In this document: positions 43,051 through 50,965 of the stretch, in pieces
Layout of the letters: every line of letters begins with the position of its first letter
Numbering within the stretch: the stretch's first letter is position 1
Source of the DNA: Polycyclovorans sp964425915
GTDB taxonomy: Bacteria; Pseudomonadota; Gammaproteobacteria; Nevskiales; Nevskiaceae
Assembly: GCA_964425915.1 (NCBI GenBank)
Contig: CAYROO010000001.1
Location: forward strand, 1-64,000
Length of the DNA: 64,000 nucleotides
Direction of reading: 5' to 3'
The notes under the pieces: generated by a model
The model's input: only the letters and a program-made list of their open reading frames with translations
Told to the model about the DNA's origin: nothing
Database searches by the model: none
Position numbers and translations under genes: made by a program

Positions 43051-43953
43051 CTAAGCGGCGCGTGCGGCGGCGAGATCCTCCAGCACCGCGTTGGCCAGTT
43101 CTTCCGCGGAGAACTTCGGCACGAAACGGTCGGCGCCGACTCGCGCCACCAGCTGCGCATTGAAGCGTCCCGACAGCGAGCTGTGCAGCAGCACCCGCAG
43201 GTGCCGCAGGCGCGGGTCCTCCTTGATCCGGGCGGTCAGCGCATAGCCGTCCAGCTGGGGCATTTCCAGGTCGGAGATCACCAGTTTGAGTCGGGCCAGG
43301 CGACCGCTGTCGGCGGCCTGTTGCAACCAGGCCAGGGCCTGGGCACCGTCGCCCAACAGGATCGGGTCCGCCCCGAGTGCTTTGAGGGTTCGATCCAGCT
43401 GCGCGCGCGCCACCGAGGAATCATCCACCACCAGCACTTCCGGGCGCTCCTCTGACAGCCTGCCGTGCCAGTCCTCCGGCAACTCGGCCGACTCGCCGAC
43501 GATATCGGCCAGCACCTGTTCAAAGTCGAGGATGTGCAGCCAGCCGCGTGGGGTTTCCACCAGGGCCGTGATGCGGGCCCGGGTTTGCTCGTCCGGCGGC
43601 TGGAGGTGGGCGACGTCGACGTGGGTGATGCGCTCCACCCCACTCACCACAAACGCCTGCTGCCGGCGGTTGAACTCGGTGACGATCCAGAGGGGACGGG
43701 CGGGCATCGGCAGGCCAAAGAACGCCGGAAGGTCAATCACCGGCATCAGCTGACCCCTCAGCTCAGCCAGCCCCATGACCTGCGGGTGCAGGCCGGACAC
43801 CGGCGTCAGGGTCGAGGGCGGTGTCACTTCCAACACCTTGAAAACATTCACCGCATAGTGCTGCGGATCGCCCAGGGCAAAGGTCAGCAAAGCCAGCCGG
43901 TTGTGTCCCGCCAGGCGGGTCTGCTCATCGATGCGATCCAGTAGGGTGCTCAT
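43051..43953 (-). CDS. cheV: Chemotaxis coupling protein CheV (CheW plus receiver)
   Basis: The product has 300 residues from the ATG at 43953. The N-terminal CheW domain (about residues 15-155) contains FKVLEVTPPSTLTPVSGLHPQVMGLAELRGQLMPVIDLP. The C-terminal receiver (about residues 175-295) has VLVVDDSS, the phospho-acceptor in VISDLEMPQLDGY, and the signalling lysine in RFVPKF. It couples receptors to CheA and can be tuned by phosphorylation. A sigma-28 promoter match lies immediately upstream, and flgB follows on the same strand. Confidence 0.94.
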   Translation of the reverse strand: MSTLLDRIDEQTRLAGHNRLALLTFALGDPQHYAVNVFKVLEVTPPSTLTPVSGLHPQVMGLAELRGQLMPVIDLPAFFGLPMPARPLWIVTEFNRRQQAFVVSGVERITHVDVAHLQPPDEQTRARITALVETPRGWLHILDFEQVLADIVGESAELPEDWHGRLSEERPEVLVVDDSSVARAQLDRTLKALGADPILLGDGAQALAWLQQAADSGRLARLKLVISDLEMPQLDGYALTARIKEDPRLRHLRVLLHSSLSGRFNAQLVARVGADRFVPKFSAEELANAVLEDLAAARAA

Positions 43954-43960
43954 GTCGAGG

Positions 43961-43987
43961 CTATCGGCCAAAACCCCACGCGCTTTA
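43961..43987 (-). promoter_or_regulatory. Sigma-28 (FliA) promoter of cheV
   Basis: On the minus strand TAAAGCGC (43987-43980), 11 bp, then GCCGATAG (43968-43961) match the consensus TAAAGTTT-N11-GCCGATAA at 12 of 16 positions, with the -10 missing only its last base. The site lies 7 bp before the cheV ATG. Confidence 0.75.
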
Positions 43988-44078
43988 GGCCGACGATGCC
44001 AAATTTCCGCACGCCGCCATTCATCGGCCCAATGGTGCCGTGAGGCGCCGACGGCCCCGACCCTGCGCAGTCCAGGCC

Positions 44079-44729
44079 ATGGGTCGTCTTTTCGTCATGC
44101 TGGGACTGCTGGGTTGGGTGGCGTCGGTTGCCGTCGCCGCGCCGCTTGATGCTGTCCGTGCCGCCGCGACATCGGCCGCGCCGTTCTCGCAGGCCGAAGC
44201 CCAGCTCGATCCACGGGTGCAGGTCCAGCCCTGTCGACAACCGCTTTCCACATCGGTCCTCAGCGCCAGTCCGCAGCAGGCCACGGTACGTGTCAGCTGC
44301 ACGCAGCCCAGCTGGCAACTCTATGTCCCGGTTCGGGCCACCGGCGATGCCACTGTGCTGGTGCTGAAGCGGCCGCTGGCGGCCGGCGAACGGATCGCGG
44401 CAAGCGATCTGGAATCGGCGCCGCGGGACCCCGCCACTCTAGGCTACGGAGCGCTATCCTCGCTGGAAGCGGTGATCGGGCGACTGGCCAGGCGATCACT
44501 GCCGGCAGGGCGGGTGCTGATCCCCGGCGATGTCCTGGCACCGCCCATGGTGCGCCGGGGGGATACCGTCACCCTGTTTGTGGTGCGCGGCGCGGTGGAA
44601 ATCCGGATGGGCGGAGAGGCGCTCGCCGATGGCGCTGAAGGCAGCCGAATCGCCGTTCGCAACAGCCGCTCCGGTCGCCGCCTTGAGGGCATCGTGCGCG
44701 ACAGCGGCCGCGTCGAGATTCCCGGATGA
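44079..44729 (+). CDS. flgA: Flagellar P-ring assembly chaperone FlgA
   Basis: The product has 216 residues from the ATG at 44079; a second ATG at 44097 also gives a good signal peptide. The mature part has the FlgA pattern with an SAF-type domain (VLKRPLAAGERIAASDLESAPRDPATLGYGALSSLEAVIGRLARRSLPAGRVLIPGDVLAPPMVRRGDTVTLFV). It helps FlgI assemble in the periplasm. It is divergent from cheV, with no other flg gene in the same transcript. Confidence 0.92.
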   Translation: MGRLFVMLGLLGWVASVAVAAPLDAVRAAATSAAPFSQAEAQLDPRVQVQPCRQPLSTSVLSASPQQATVRVSCTQPSWQLYVPVRATGDATVLVLKRPLAAGERIAASDLESAPRDPATLGYGALSSLEAVIGRLARRSLPAGRVLIPGDVLAPPMVRRGDTVTLFVVRGAVEIRMGGEALADGAEGSRIAVRNSRSGRRLEGIVRDSGRVEIPG

Positions 44730-44775
44730 CCGCGGCCGGTGTCCCGTCGTCGGAACACCGGCCATCACCTCGGTC

Positions 44776-45201
44776 TTACTGGCCACTGGCCTCACGATTC
44801 GCCTTGCGCTGCTCCCACTTCTCGCGCATTTCCGCTTTGCGGGCTTCACAGGCAGCCGGATCCGCCTCGCAGGCGGCCTTATTGGCCTCCCACTTGTCCC
44901 GCATCTCCGCCTTGCGTGCCTCGCAGGCGGCGGGATCGGCCTCGCAAGCCGCCTTGCGCGCTTCCCACTTGGCCTTGCGCTCGGCCTTGATTTCCTCGCA
45001 GCGCTCCGGGTTCTCGGCGCACTTGGCGCGCGCCGCCTCCAACCGCTGCTTCATCTGCTCGCAGCGCTCCGGATTTTCGGCGCAGCGCTGCTCGATCTGG
45101 GCGCGCTGCTCGGGTGTCAAAGTACCGGATTGGGCCTGCGAAAGGCCGACCCAGCCAGACAGGCACAGCAGGGCCGCGAGGGTGGTGATCTTCAATTTCA
45201 T
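44776..45201 (-). CDS. Secreted cysteine-repeat protein of unknown family
   Basis: The product has 141 residues. A signal peptide ends near LSQA. The mature part is a charged, helical repeat protein with four C-x6-C units: CAENPERC twice and CEADPAAC twice, spaced 21 to 25 residues apart and separated by Lys/Glu/Arg/Trp-rich helices (RKAEMRDKWEANKAA, RKAEMREKWEQRK). The DNA of the last two units is nearly a direct repeat of 75 bp. GGAG 6 bp before the ATG supports the start. It lies on the opposite strand between flgA and flgM. I do not recognise the family. Disulfide or metal binding by the paired cysteines is an inference. Confidence 0.8.
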   Translation of the reverse strand: MKLKITTLAALLCLSGWVGLSQAQSGTLTPEQRAQIEQRCAENPERCEQMKQRLEAARAKCAENPERCEEIKAERKAKWEARKAACEADPAACEARKAEMRDKWEANKAACEADPAACEARKAEMREKWEQRKANREASGQ

Positions 45202-45290
45202 GACGAACTCCGATGGTAGGTCCAGTAGAGGATGCGCCGGACCACCTGAAGGTCGCATGAAGGACATGACGACAACCCGACACCCGCCGC

Positions 45291-45317
45291 TCAAGTTTTG
45301 CGGCGGCCCGCCGATAG
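45291..45317 (+). promoter_or_regulatory. Sigma-28 (FliA) promoter of flgM
   Basis: TCAAGTTT (45291-45298), 11 bp, then GCCGATAG (45310-45317) match the FliA consensus at 14 of 16 positions. It lies 27 bp before ATG 45344, so flgM-flgN is probably a late flagellar operon with FlgM feeding back on its own sigma factor. Confidence 0.88.
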
Positions 45318-45343
45318 CGGGATATCTGATTCGGATGTCCGTC

Positions 45344-45610
45344 ATGAAAATCCCTGCCCCTACACCGTCGTCCGCCTCGTACAGCGCCTTGCCAGGCCGT
45401 ACCCTGGCCAGCGCCGAGCCGCCGGCAGCCATCGCGGCCACCAGCGATTTGCGCTTGTCGGACGCGGCGCGAGCACCGCAATCCGCAACCCTGCGGGAGG
45501 CGCCTCAACATGAGGCGCGCATCCAGGCCCTGCGACAGGCGGTACAGGAAGGCCGCTACCAAGTGGACGCCCGCCAGGTTGCGGACCGGGTGCTGCAATG
45601 GAGCCTGTGA
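45344..45610 (+). CDS. flgM: Anti-sigma-28 factor FlgM
   Basis: The product has 88 residues from the ATG at 45344; an ATG at 45335 would add three residues. The N-terminal half is Ala/Pro/Ser-rich and disordered-like. The C-terminal half carries the FliA-binding pattern DLRLSDAAR and HEARIQALRQAVQEGRYQVDARQVADRVLQWSL. It holds FliA inactive until it is exported through the finished hook. It overlaps flgN by 13 bp. Confidence 0.9.
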   Translation: MKIPAPTPSSASYSALPGRTLASAEPPAAIAATSDLRLSDAARAPQSATLREAPQHEARIQALRQAVQEGRYQVDARQVADRVLQWSL

Positions 45611-45888
45611 ACCTACCCCCGGCCCTGCAACAGGCGCTGGACGCGCTGGAGCGCGACCTGCTGCGCCATCCGCAGCATCTGCCCGAGGCTACGGGGGCCT
45701 TGCGGCGTGCCCTGATGGGCCTCGGTGGCAGTCGTGCTTCGCTCAACACCGAGACCCTGAAGGCCTTGCGGGGTCGCTGCCAACGGCTGGCCGAAATGGC
45801 GCGCCTGCGCCTGCAGACCACCGCCCGCCTGCAGGCTGCCTTGCAGCCGCAATCAATCGAATCACGGACTTACACCCGGCGCGGCTAG
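45598..45888 (+). CDS. flgN: FlgN-like chaperone for FlgK and FlgL
   Basis: The product has 96 residues, all-helical, shorter than the roughly 140 of E. coli FlgN. Sequence resemblance is weak (LPPALQQALDALERDLLRHP at the start, a helical C-terminus), so the call rests mainly on its position directly after flgM with overlapping reading frames. It would keep FlgK and FlgL unfolded for export. Its last 4 bp overlap the convergent kinase gene. Confidence 0.7.
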   Translation: MEPVNLPPALQQALDALERDLLRHPQHLPEATGALRRALMGLGGSRASLNTETLKALRGRCQRLAEMARLRLQTTARLQAALQPQSIESRTYTRRG

Positions 45889-46964
45889 CGCCCCGGCTCC
45901 GGAACCGGAACCCAGGCACGCACCCGCGTGCCGGTGTTCGGGCTGCTGCGGACCTCCACATCCCCACCCAGCAGGCGGGCGCGCTCGTGCATACCGAGCA
46001 AGCCAAAGTGGCGCGGCGTCAGTGTCGCCGGCGTCGCATCAGCGGCAAAGCCACAGCCGTCGTCTTCGATGTCCAGCCACAGGCTGCCCGCTTCACGCCA
46101 CAGGCGTAGCCGCAAACGTTCTGCCTGCGCGTGCCGCAGCACATTGGTGGTTGCCTCCTGCGCGATACGGAACAGAGCGGTCTCGACTTCCGGGGAGTAC
46201 CGATGCGCTGCCACCTCGATCTGCAGGTCGAGTTGCAGGCGCCCGAGCTGGGCCTGCCGCTCGGCATACCCGCGCAGCGCCGGCCCCAGGCCAAGGTCAT
46301 CAAGCACCGAGGGGCGCAGGTCCAGTGACAGCTGGCGGACCTGGTCGATGAGGCTGTTGAAGCGCTGATCAAGATCCCGACGCAGCGCCTGCGGCAGGCG
46401 CGCCGCCGGGTCGCGGATACGGATCAGGGCGGCGGTGAGCTGCTGGCCGATTTCATCGTGAAGCTCTCTCGCCAGATGACGACGTTCGTGCTCCTGCACC
46501 TGCACCAGCTGCTCGGACAAGGCCCGCAGACGTTCGGCCAAACTCTGCAGGCGCTGCTCCTTGTCTCGGCGATCACTGATGTCGAGAATGGTCGCCACGA
46601 ACAGGGGCTTGGCGCCATCCGGCGAATACCGCAGGACCACCTCCACCGGGTACTCGCTGCCATCGTGGCGACGGTGCACGGTCTCGAAGCCGAGTTCACG
46701 GACCTGTCCAAGGCGCAACGGCGCGATCATGCGACGGAAGGCGGCTTCGCTGTACTCCGGCTTGATGTCCAGCGGGGTCATCGACCGCAGGGTCTCCATG
46801 CCGTAGCCGAGGTTATCCCGTGCCGCCTTGTTCACCGTGATGAAGCGCAGGCTGGCGGCATCGAACAGGTAGAGCTCGTTGCGCGAGGCTTCCAGGATCG
46901 CGGCATAGCGCCGCGCTTCAGCGGCATCGGGTGTATCGGGAATCGATTCGTCGGGCAGCATCAT
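45885..46964 (-). CDS. PAS-domain sensor histidine kinase of the NarX/UhpB (HisKA_3) type
   Basis: The product has 359 residues with no membrane helix. A PAS-PAC module (about residues 15-135: EASRNELYLFDAASLRFITVNKAARDNLGY and EYPVEVVLRYSPDGAKPLFVATILDISDRR) precedes the HisKA_3 phospho-acceptor H169 in ERRHLARELHDEIGQQLTA. The HATPase domain includes EATTNVLRHAQAERLRLRL and DDGCGFAADAT. Such kinases normally pair with a LuxR-type response regulator, and none is present in the window. It lies between flgN and an MCP, but a link to motility is only positional. Confidence 0.88.
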   Translation of the reverse strand: MMLPDESIPDTPDAAEARRYAAILEASRNELYLFDAASLRFITVNKAARDNLGYGMETLRSMTPLDIKPEYSEAAFRRMIAPLRLGQVRELGFETVHRRHDGSEYPVEVVLRYSPDGAKPLFVATILDISDRRDKEQRLQSLAERLRALSEQLVQVQEHERRHLARELHDEIGQQLTAALIRIRDPAARLPQALRRDLDQRFNSLIDQVRQLSLDLRPSVLDDLGLGPALRGYAERQAQLGRLQLDLQIEVAAHRYSPEVETALFRIAQEATTNVLRHAQAERLRLRLWREAGSLWLDIEDDGCGFAADATPATLTPRHFGLLGMHERARLLGGDVEVRSSPNTGTRVRAWVPVPEPGR

Positions 46965-47054
46965 CGGACCGTGCGGGAGCGGCGGGTCCCGCTAAGGTGC
47001 GCCGTCCGCCGCCAAAGTCAATCGGCAGCAGGACGGACGGCGCCGATGGGCCGG

Positions 47055-48239
47055 TCAGAACAGCTCGACGTCACCCACCTGCATGGCCACCTGTGACACC
47101 GGTTTGTGCGGCGGCACCGCCACCCGGCCGCGCAGCTCGCGCACCCGCTGGATCAGGCGCGCCAGCTCCGGCACGCAATCCTTGTCCGACTTCAACCGCA
47201 GCGCATCAAGTGCGCGCGTCTCGTGCTCGATCTCTTCCAGTCGCGCCAGGTGCACTTCCGCCGCAGAAAGCGCTTGTGTGGAGATGTCTTCGAACTGCAG
47301 GGAGCGCACCGCATCGGCCACCGACTGGCTGATCCGCTGGCTCGACGCCTGTGCTTCGTTGAGGGTTTCGCTGAGCGTGTTGTGGATGGCCTGAACATGG
47401 CCGATCAGGCGGGTGGTCCCGCTCTGCGCCTCTTCGCTGAGGCTGCCGTCGCGCTGGCTCATGGCGGCGACCGAGCCGCGCACCGAACTGACCGCTTCCT
47501 TGGCATCCACCGCCAGGCGACGGATCTGCTCGTTGAAGGTGTTGGACCGCTGCGACAGTGAACGGACCTCATCGGCGACCACCGCGAAGCCGCGACCCGC
47601 CTCTCCGGCACGCGCCGCCTCAATCGCGGCATTGAGTGCCAACAGGTTGGTCTGGTCGGCAATGGTCTTGACGTCCTCCAGCAGCACGAACATGTCGTCG
47701 AGCTTCTGGGCCATGCCGTCAATGTGGCCGACGGTGGCGCCGGACTGGCTGCTGACCTGCGCCAGCGCGGTCGACATCCGCTCCATCAGGCTGCGCGCCT
47801 CGTCGGCGAACTGACGGACGCCACCCTGCTGGGGTTCATTGCCACGACGTTCCAGCACCCGCCCCATGAGGGTGGTCTGGCCGCGACTCTCCTGATTCAT
47901 CTGCTCGAAGCTCTGGGCCAGCCGACGTACCGCATCCGCCACCAGACCGCGGGCACGCTCGATCTCCTGCCGCGTGCCCTTGATTTCGCTGGTCACGAAT
48001 TCCCGCATTTCATCCACCAGCTGGCTGCTGGCATCAATGGCCTCGATATGGCGGGCAGTGGGTTGGCTCATCTGGAAGCGGAACAGGTAGGCCAGCGCCC
48101 AGCTGACCACCAGAGCGGCGCCACTGAGATAGACCCAGCCCGGCTCCTGCGTGCTGAACAGCAGATAGAGATGGACCACGGACACCAGGATCGGCGCCGC
48201 CAGCAGCATCAGGTCCACATGGTGGGTTTTGAGTTTCAT
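47055..48239 (-). CDS. Methyl-accepting chemotaxis-type signal transducer without periplasmic sensor
   Basis: The product has 394 residues. Two adjacent N-terminal helices (LMLLAAPILVSVVHLYLLFS and VYLSGAALVVSWALAYLFRF) anchor it with hardly any periplasmic loop, and no HAMP domain follows. The signalling tip is clear (ADQTNLLALNAAIEAARAGEAGRGFAVVADEVRSLSQRS). The C-terminal 60 residues are an unusual extension ending in GDVELF. It probably senses an internal or membrane cue. A near-perfect sigma-28 promoter inside the end of cheB drives it. AAGGAGG lies 5 bp before the ATG. Confidence 0.88.
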   Translation of the reverse strand: MKLKTHHVDLMLLAAPILVSVVHLYLLFSTQEPGWVYLSGAALVVSWALAYLFRFQMSQPTARHIEAIDASSQLVDEMREFVTSEIKGTRQEIERARGLVADAVRRLAQSFEQMNQESRGQTTLMGRVLERRGNEPQQGGVRQFADEARSLMERMSTALAQVSSQSGATVGHIDGMAQKLDDMFVLLEDVKTIADQTNLLALNAAIEAARAGEAGRGFAVVADEVRSLSQRSNTFNEQIRRLAVDAKEAVSSVRGSVAAMSQRDGSLSEEAQSGTTRLIGHVQAIHNTLSETLNEAQASSQRISQSVADAVRSLQFEDISTQALSAAEVHLARLEEIEHETRALDALRLKSDKDCVPELARLIQRVRELRGRVAVPPHKPVSQVAMQVGDVELF

Positions 48240-48264
48240 CCCGGCCTCCTTGAAGTTATCCGCG

Positions 48265-48291
48265 TTATCGGCCCGACGCTGCGCGACTTGA
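48265..48291 (-). promoter_or_regulatory. Sigma-28 promoter of the short MCP, inside the cheB 3' end
   Basis: On the minus strand TCAAGTCG (48291-48284), 11 bp, then GCCGATAA (48272-48265) match the FliA consensus, with a perfect -10. The -10 overlaps the cheB stop codon and the leader to the MCP ATG at 48239 is about 20 nt. Confidence 0.85.
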
Positions 48292-49332
48292 GGCGTTCAG
48301 ACGTGCCACATGTCGGCGTGCGGCGTCCATCAATCGCTCGGCCACCTGCGACAACGGCAGCACCGCTTCGGCGCCACCCAGCTTCACCGCAGCACCCGGC
48401 ATCCCCCACACCACGCTGGTGGCCTCATCCTGGGCACAGGTGAAAGCGCCGGCCTGGCGAAGGCGGGTCAGGCCGCGCGCGCCGTCATCGCCCATCCCGG
48501 TCAGCAGGCCGGCCGCCAGGTTGCCGCCGGCCGCTTCCGCGGCGCTGTCGAACATCACGTCGACCGAGGGTGCAAAACCGTTGACGCGGGTGTCCTCGCC
48601 GAGGCGGCACACATAACGCGCGCCGTCGCGGCGAATCCGCAGCTGCACGCCGCCCGGCGCAATCCACACCTGCCCGGTCGCAATGCGGGCGCCATCGAAG
48701 GCCTCGGCGACCCGCACCGAACTGGTCCGGTTGAGACGCTCCGCGAAGGTGCGCGAAAACATCGGCGGGATGTGTTGCACCACCACCACACCGGGCGCAT
48801 CGGGCGGCAAGGCGGTAATGACGTCATGCAGGGCTTCGGTGCCGCCGGTGGAGGCACCGAGCACAAAGAAGAAATCGGTGGAAAGGCTCAGCGGCTGCGC
48901 GCGGCGGATCGGCGCCTTGGTGCGACTGGGCAGCCGCGCGCCGGCCGCCGTCACCACCGCCTCCCGCAACCGCTCGGCGGCATCCCGCAGGCCCTGCGCC
49001 AAACCCACTTGCGGCTTGGCAACGATATCCACCGCCCCCAGCTCCAATGCCCGTAGCGCGGCATCGGCGCCCGCCTGCGTCAGTGATGACACCATCACCA
49101 CCGGCAGCGGATGCAGCCGCATCAGGTGATCCAGGAAGGTAAGACCGTCCATGCGTGGCATTTCCACATCCAGCGTAATGACATCAGGCGACAGGGCCTT
49201 GATCATCTCGCGCGCCTGGTACGGGTCCTGGGCGGTGCCCACGACCTGGATCCGAGGATCTTCTCCGAGCAGTTCGGTCAGCAACTGACGAATCATTGCG
49301 GAGTCGTCCACTACCAGCACTTTCACGGCCAT
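48265..49332 (-). CDS. cheB: Chemotaxis methylesterase/glutamine deamidase CheB
   Basis: The product has 355 residues. The N-terminal receiver has VLVVDDSA and the acceptor D55 in LDVEMPRMDG. The C-terminal methylesterase has the serine in LGASTGGTEAL, the histidine in VVVQHIPPMFSRTFAERLNRTS and the aspartate in GMGDDGARGL. When phosphorylated by CheA it removes methyl groups from receptors. It overlaps cheD by 1 bp. Confidence 0.96.
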   Translation of the reverse strand: MAVKVLVVDDSAMIRQLLTELLGEDPRIQVVGTAQDPYQAREMIKALSPDVITLDVEMPRMDGLTFLDHLMRLHPLPVVMVSSLTQAGADAALRALELGAVDIVAKPQVGLAQGLRDAAERLREAVVTAAGARLPSRTKAPIRRAQPLSLSTDFFFVLGASTGGTEALHDVITALPPDAPGVVVVQHIPPMFSRTFAERLNRTSSVRVAEAFDGARIATGQVWIAPGGVQLRIRRDGARYVCRLGEDTRVNGFAPSVDVMFDSAAEAAGGNLAAGLLTGMGDDGARGLTRLRQAGAFTCAQDEATSVVWGMPGAAVKLGGAEAVLPLSQVAERLMDAARRHVARLNASSRAASGR

Positions 49333-49904
49333 CAGAACAGCTCCACGGTGCCGCTGGACACCGGCGCCCGCACCAGCTCGGTGCGGTAGCGCGCCTCTTC
49401 GGCCAGCAAGGGGTCGGTCGACTGGATCGGCAGCGCCTTGACGAAAGCGCGTCCGGACTGGGTATGGAAAGCCACCTTGCGTGGCGCGGCGCCGCCGAGA
49501 TCCCGCGCGGTGATTGGAATGCGCTCCAGGCGCAGGAAGTCCTCGACAAACTGAATATTGCGCTTGCCGACATCGGAGGCGGTCATCTGCCGAATCACGG
49601 CGCCGCCGCCGAAGACCTTGGCCACCAGCTTGCTGCGTCGTGCGCCCATCTGCAGCAGGGCATTGATCAGCAGCTCCATGGCGTGAATGCCATAGCGGGC
49701 CGAGCCGGAACTGTCGCTGCCACCATCGGGCAGCATGAAATGATTCATGCCGCCAATGCCCATGCCGGCATCGTGCAGACAGGCCGAGACGCAGGACCCC
49801 AAAGTGGTCACCAGCACCACATCCCGATGATCGGCGTGATAGCCACCCGGCAGCACCTTGATGGTGGGCTGGCCGGCAACCGCCTTGTCCGGACGCGCGT
49901 TCAT
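49332..49904 (-). CDS. cheD: Chemoreceptor glutamine deamidase CheD
   Basis: The product has 190 residues. The catalytic cysteine C38 (TLGSCVSACLHD) and histidine H55 (GGMNHFMLPD) are in place, and the FGGGAVI and VGKRNIQFVEDFL segments are typical. It deamidates receptor glutamines. The C-terminal tail ends SSGTVELF, similar to the last residues of the short MCP. It overlaps cheR by 4 bp (ATGA). Confidence 0.95.
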   Translation of the reverse strand: MNARPDKAVAGQPTIKVLPGGYHADHRDVVLVTTLGSCVSACLHDAGMGIGGMNHFMLPDGGSDSSGSARYGIHAMELLINALLQMGARRSKLVAKVFGGGAVIRQMTASDVGKRNIQFVEDFLRLERIPITARDLGGAAPRKVAFHTQSGRAFVKALPIQSTDPLLAEEARYRTELVRAPVSSGTVELF

Positions 49905-50776
49905 GGGCGGCCTCCGTTGACGCGCCCGTAGACGGTCTGTCCGAGGTTGCGGAACAGGTGCTGGGCGTGGAAGAAGCTCTCGGAGTGTCCGGCGAACATC
50001 AGACCATCCGGCCGCAGCACGGCATGCAAGGTCTCCAGCACCTTCAGCTGCGTCGGCTTGTCGAAATAGATCATGACGTTGCGACAGAACACCACGTCGA
50101 CATCGCGAAACGGCGGGCGCTGGGGATTCAGAAGGTTCCAGGGCTCGAAACGGATCAACTGCTGCAACTCAGGGCGCATGCGTGCATAGCCTTCATTGCT
50201 GCCCCTGCCGCGCAGCGCAAAACGTCGCTTCTGCGCCTCATTAAGCGGTGCCAGACGCTGCAGCGGATAACGCCCGGCACGCCCCACGGCCAGGGCATCG
50301 GTGTCGATATCGGTGGCGATGATGCGAACCGGGGGACGCAGGGAGTCGAAGGTTTCGCAGGCGGTGATGGCCAGCGAGTAGGGTTCTTCACCGGTGCTGG
50401 CCGCAGCACACCAGATCAGCGGCTGCGAAGGCGCGCCGGGGCGCTGCAGATGCTGACGCAGGCGCTCGAAATGGTGGGCTTCCCGAAAGAAGGCCGTGAG
50501 GTTGGTGGTCAGTGCATTGATGAACGCGGTGTGCTCGGGATGGCCCGGGTCGTCCAGGCCCTCCAGATAGGTATCGAAGCTGTCGATACCCAGCACCCGC
50601 ATGCGCCGGATCAGCCGGCTGTACACCATGTCCTGCTTGGCTTCCGACAGTGAAATGCCGGCGAAGCGGTGGATCAGGGCGCGGACCCGGTCGAAATGGC
50701 GGCGGTTAAAGCGAACATCCCGGCTTGCGGCGCCTTCTGTCGCATCGACGTCCGTCACAACGGTGGACAGCGGCAT
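49901..50776 (-). CDS. cheR: Chemotaxis protein methyltransferase CheR
   Basis: The product has 291 residues. An N-terminal helical domain (FDRVRALIHRFAGISLSEAKQDMVYSRLIRRMR) precedes the SAM-binding domain with WCAAASTGEEPYSLAI, RIIATDIDTDAL and DVVFCRNVMIYFDKPTQ. It methylates receptor glutamates. It starts 3 bp after a possible small gene. Confidence 0.96.
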   Translation of the reverse strand: MPLSTVVTDVDATEGAASRDVRFNRRHFDRVRALIHRFAGISLSEAKQDMVYSRLIRRMRVLGIDSFDTYLEGLDDPGHPEHTAFINALTTNLTAFFREAHHFERLRQHLQRPGAPSQPLIWCAAASTGEEPYSLAITACETFDSLRPPVRIIATDIDTDALAVGRAGRYPLQRLAPLNEAQKRRFALRGRGSNEGYARMRPELQQLIRFEPWNLLNPQRPPFRDVDVVFCRNVMIYFDKPTQLKVLETLHAVLRPDGLMFAGHSESFFHAQHLFRNLGQTVYGRVNGGRP

Positions 50777-50779
50777 GGG

Positions 50780-50956
50780 TCATGGTCCTGGCGGCAAGAG
50801 GGCGCTGCGGCGCCGGATCGCGGGGCCGCCAAACAGGCGGCCCCGGGGTTCGAATGCCATCGGCGTACCGCTCAGCGCGAGACCGTAGTTGGCCAACCAC
50901 ACCAGCCAGCAGGCCGGGCGAAACGGGCACTGACGGGGCGTGCGAGACGTTGCCAT
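50780..50956 (-). CDS. Possible small protein between the PAS-MCP and cheR
   Basis: A 58-codon frame starts at ATG 50956, 9 bp after the MCP stop, with GAGG overlapping that stop, and ends 3 bp before cheR. It is rich in Arg and Pro, with a hydrophobic patch CWLVWLANYGLALSG that could be membrane-associated. A perfect hairpin (50822-50830 with 50836-50844) lies within it and could instead be the real functional element. No homologue is recognised. It is reported because it exactly fills the gap. Confidence 0.35.
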   Translation of the reverse strand: MATSRTPRQCPFRPACWLVWLANYGLALSGTPMAFEPRGRLFGGPAIRRRSALLPPGP

Positions 50957-50965
50957 GGCCCCGCC

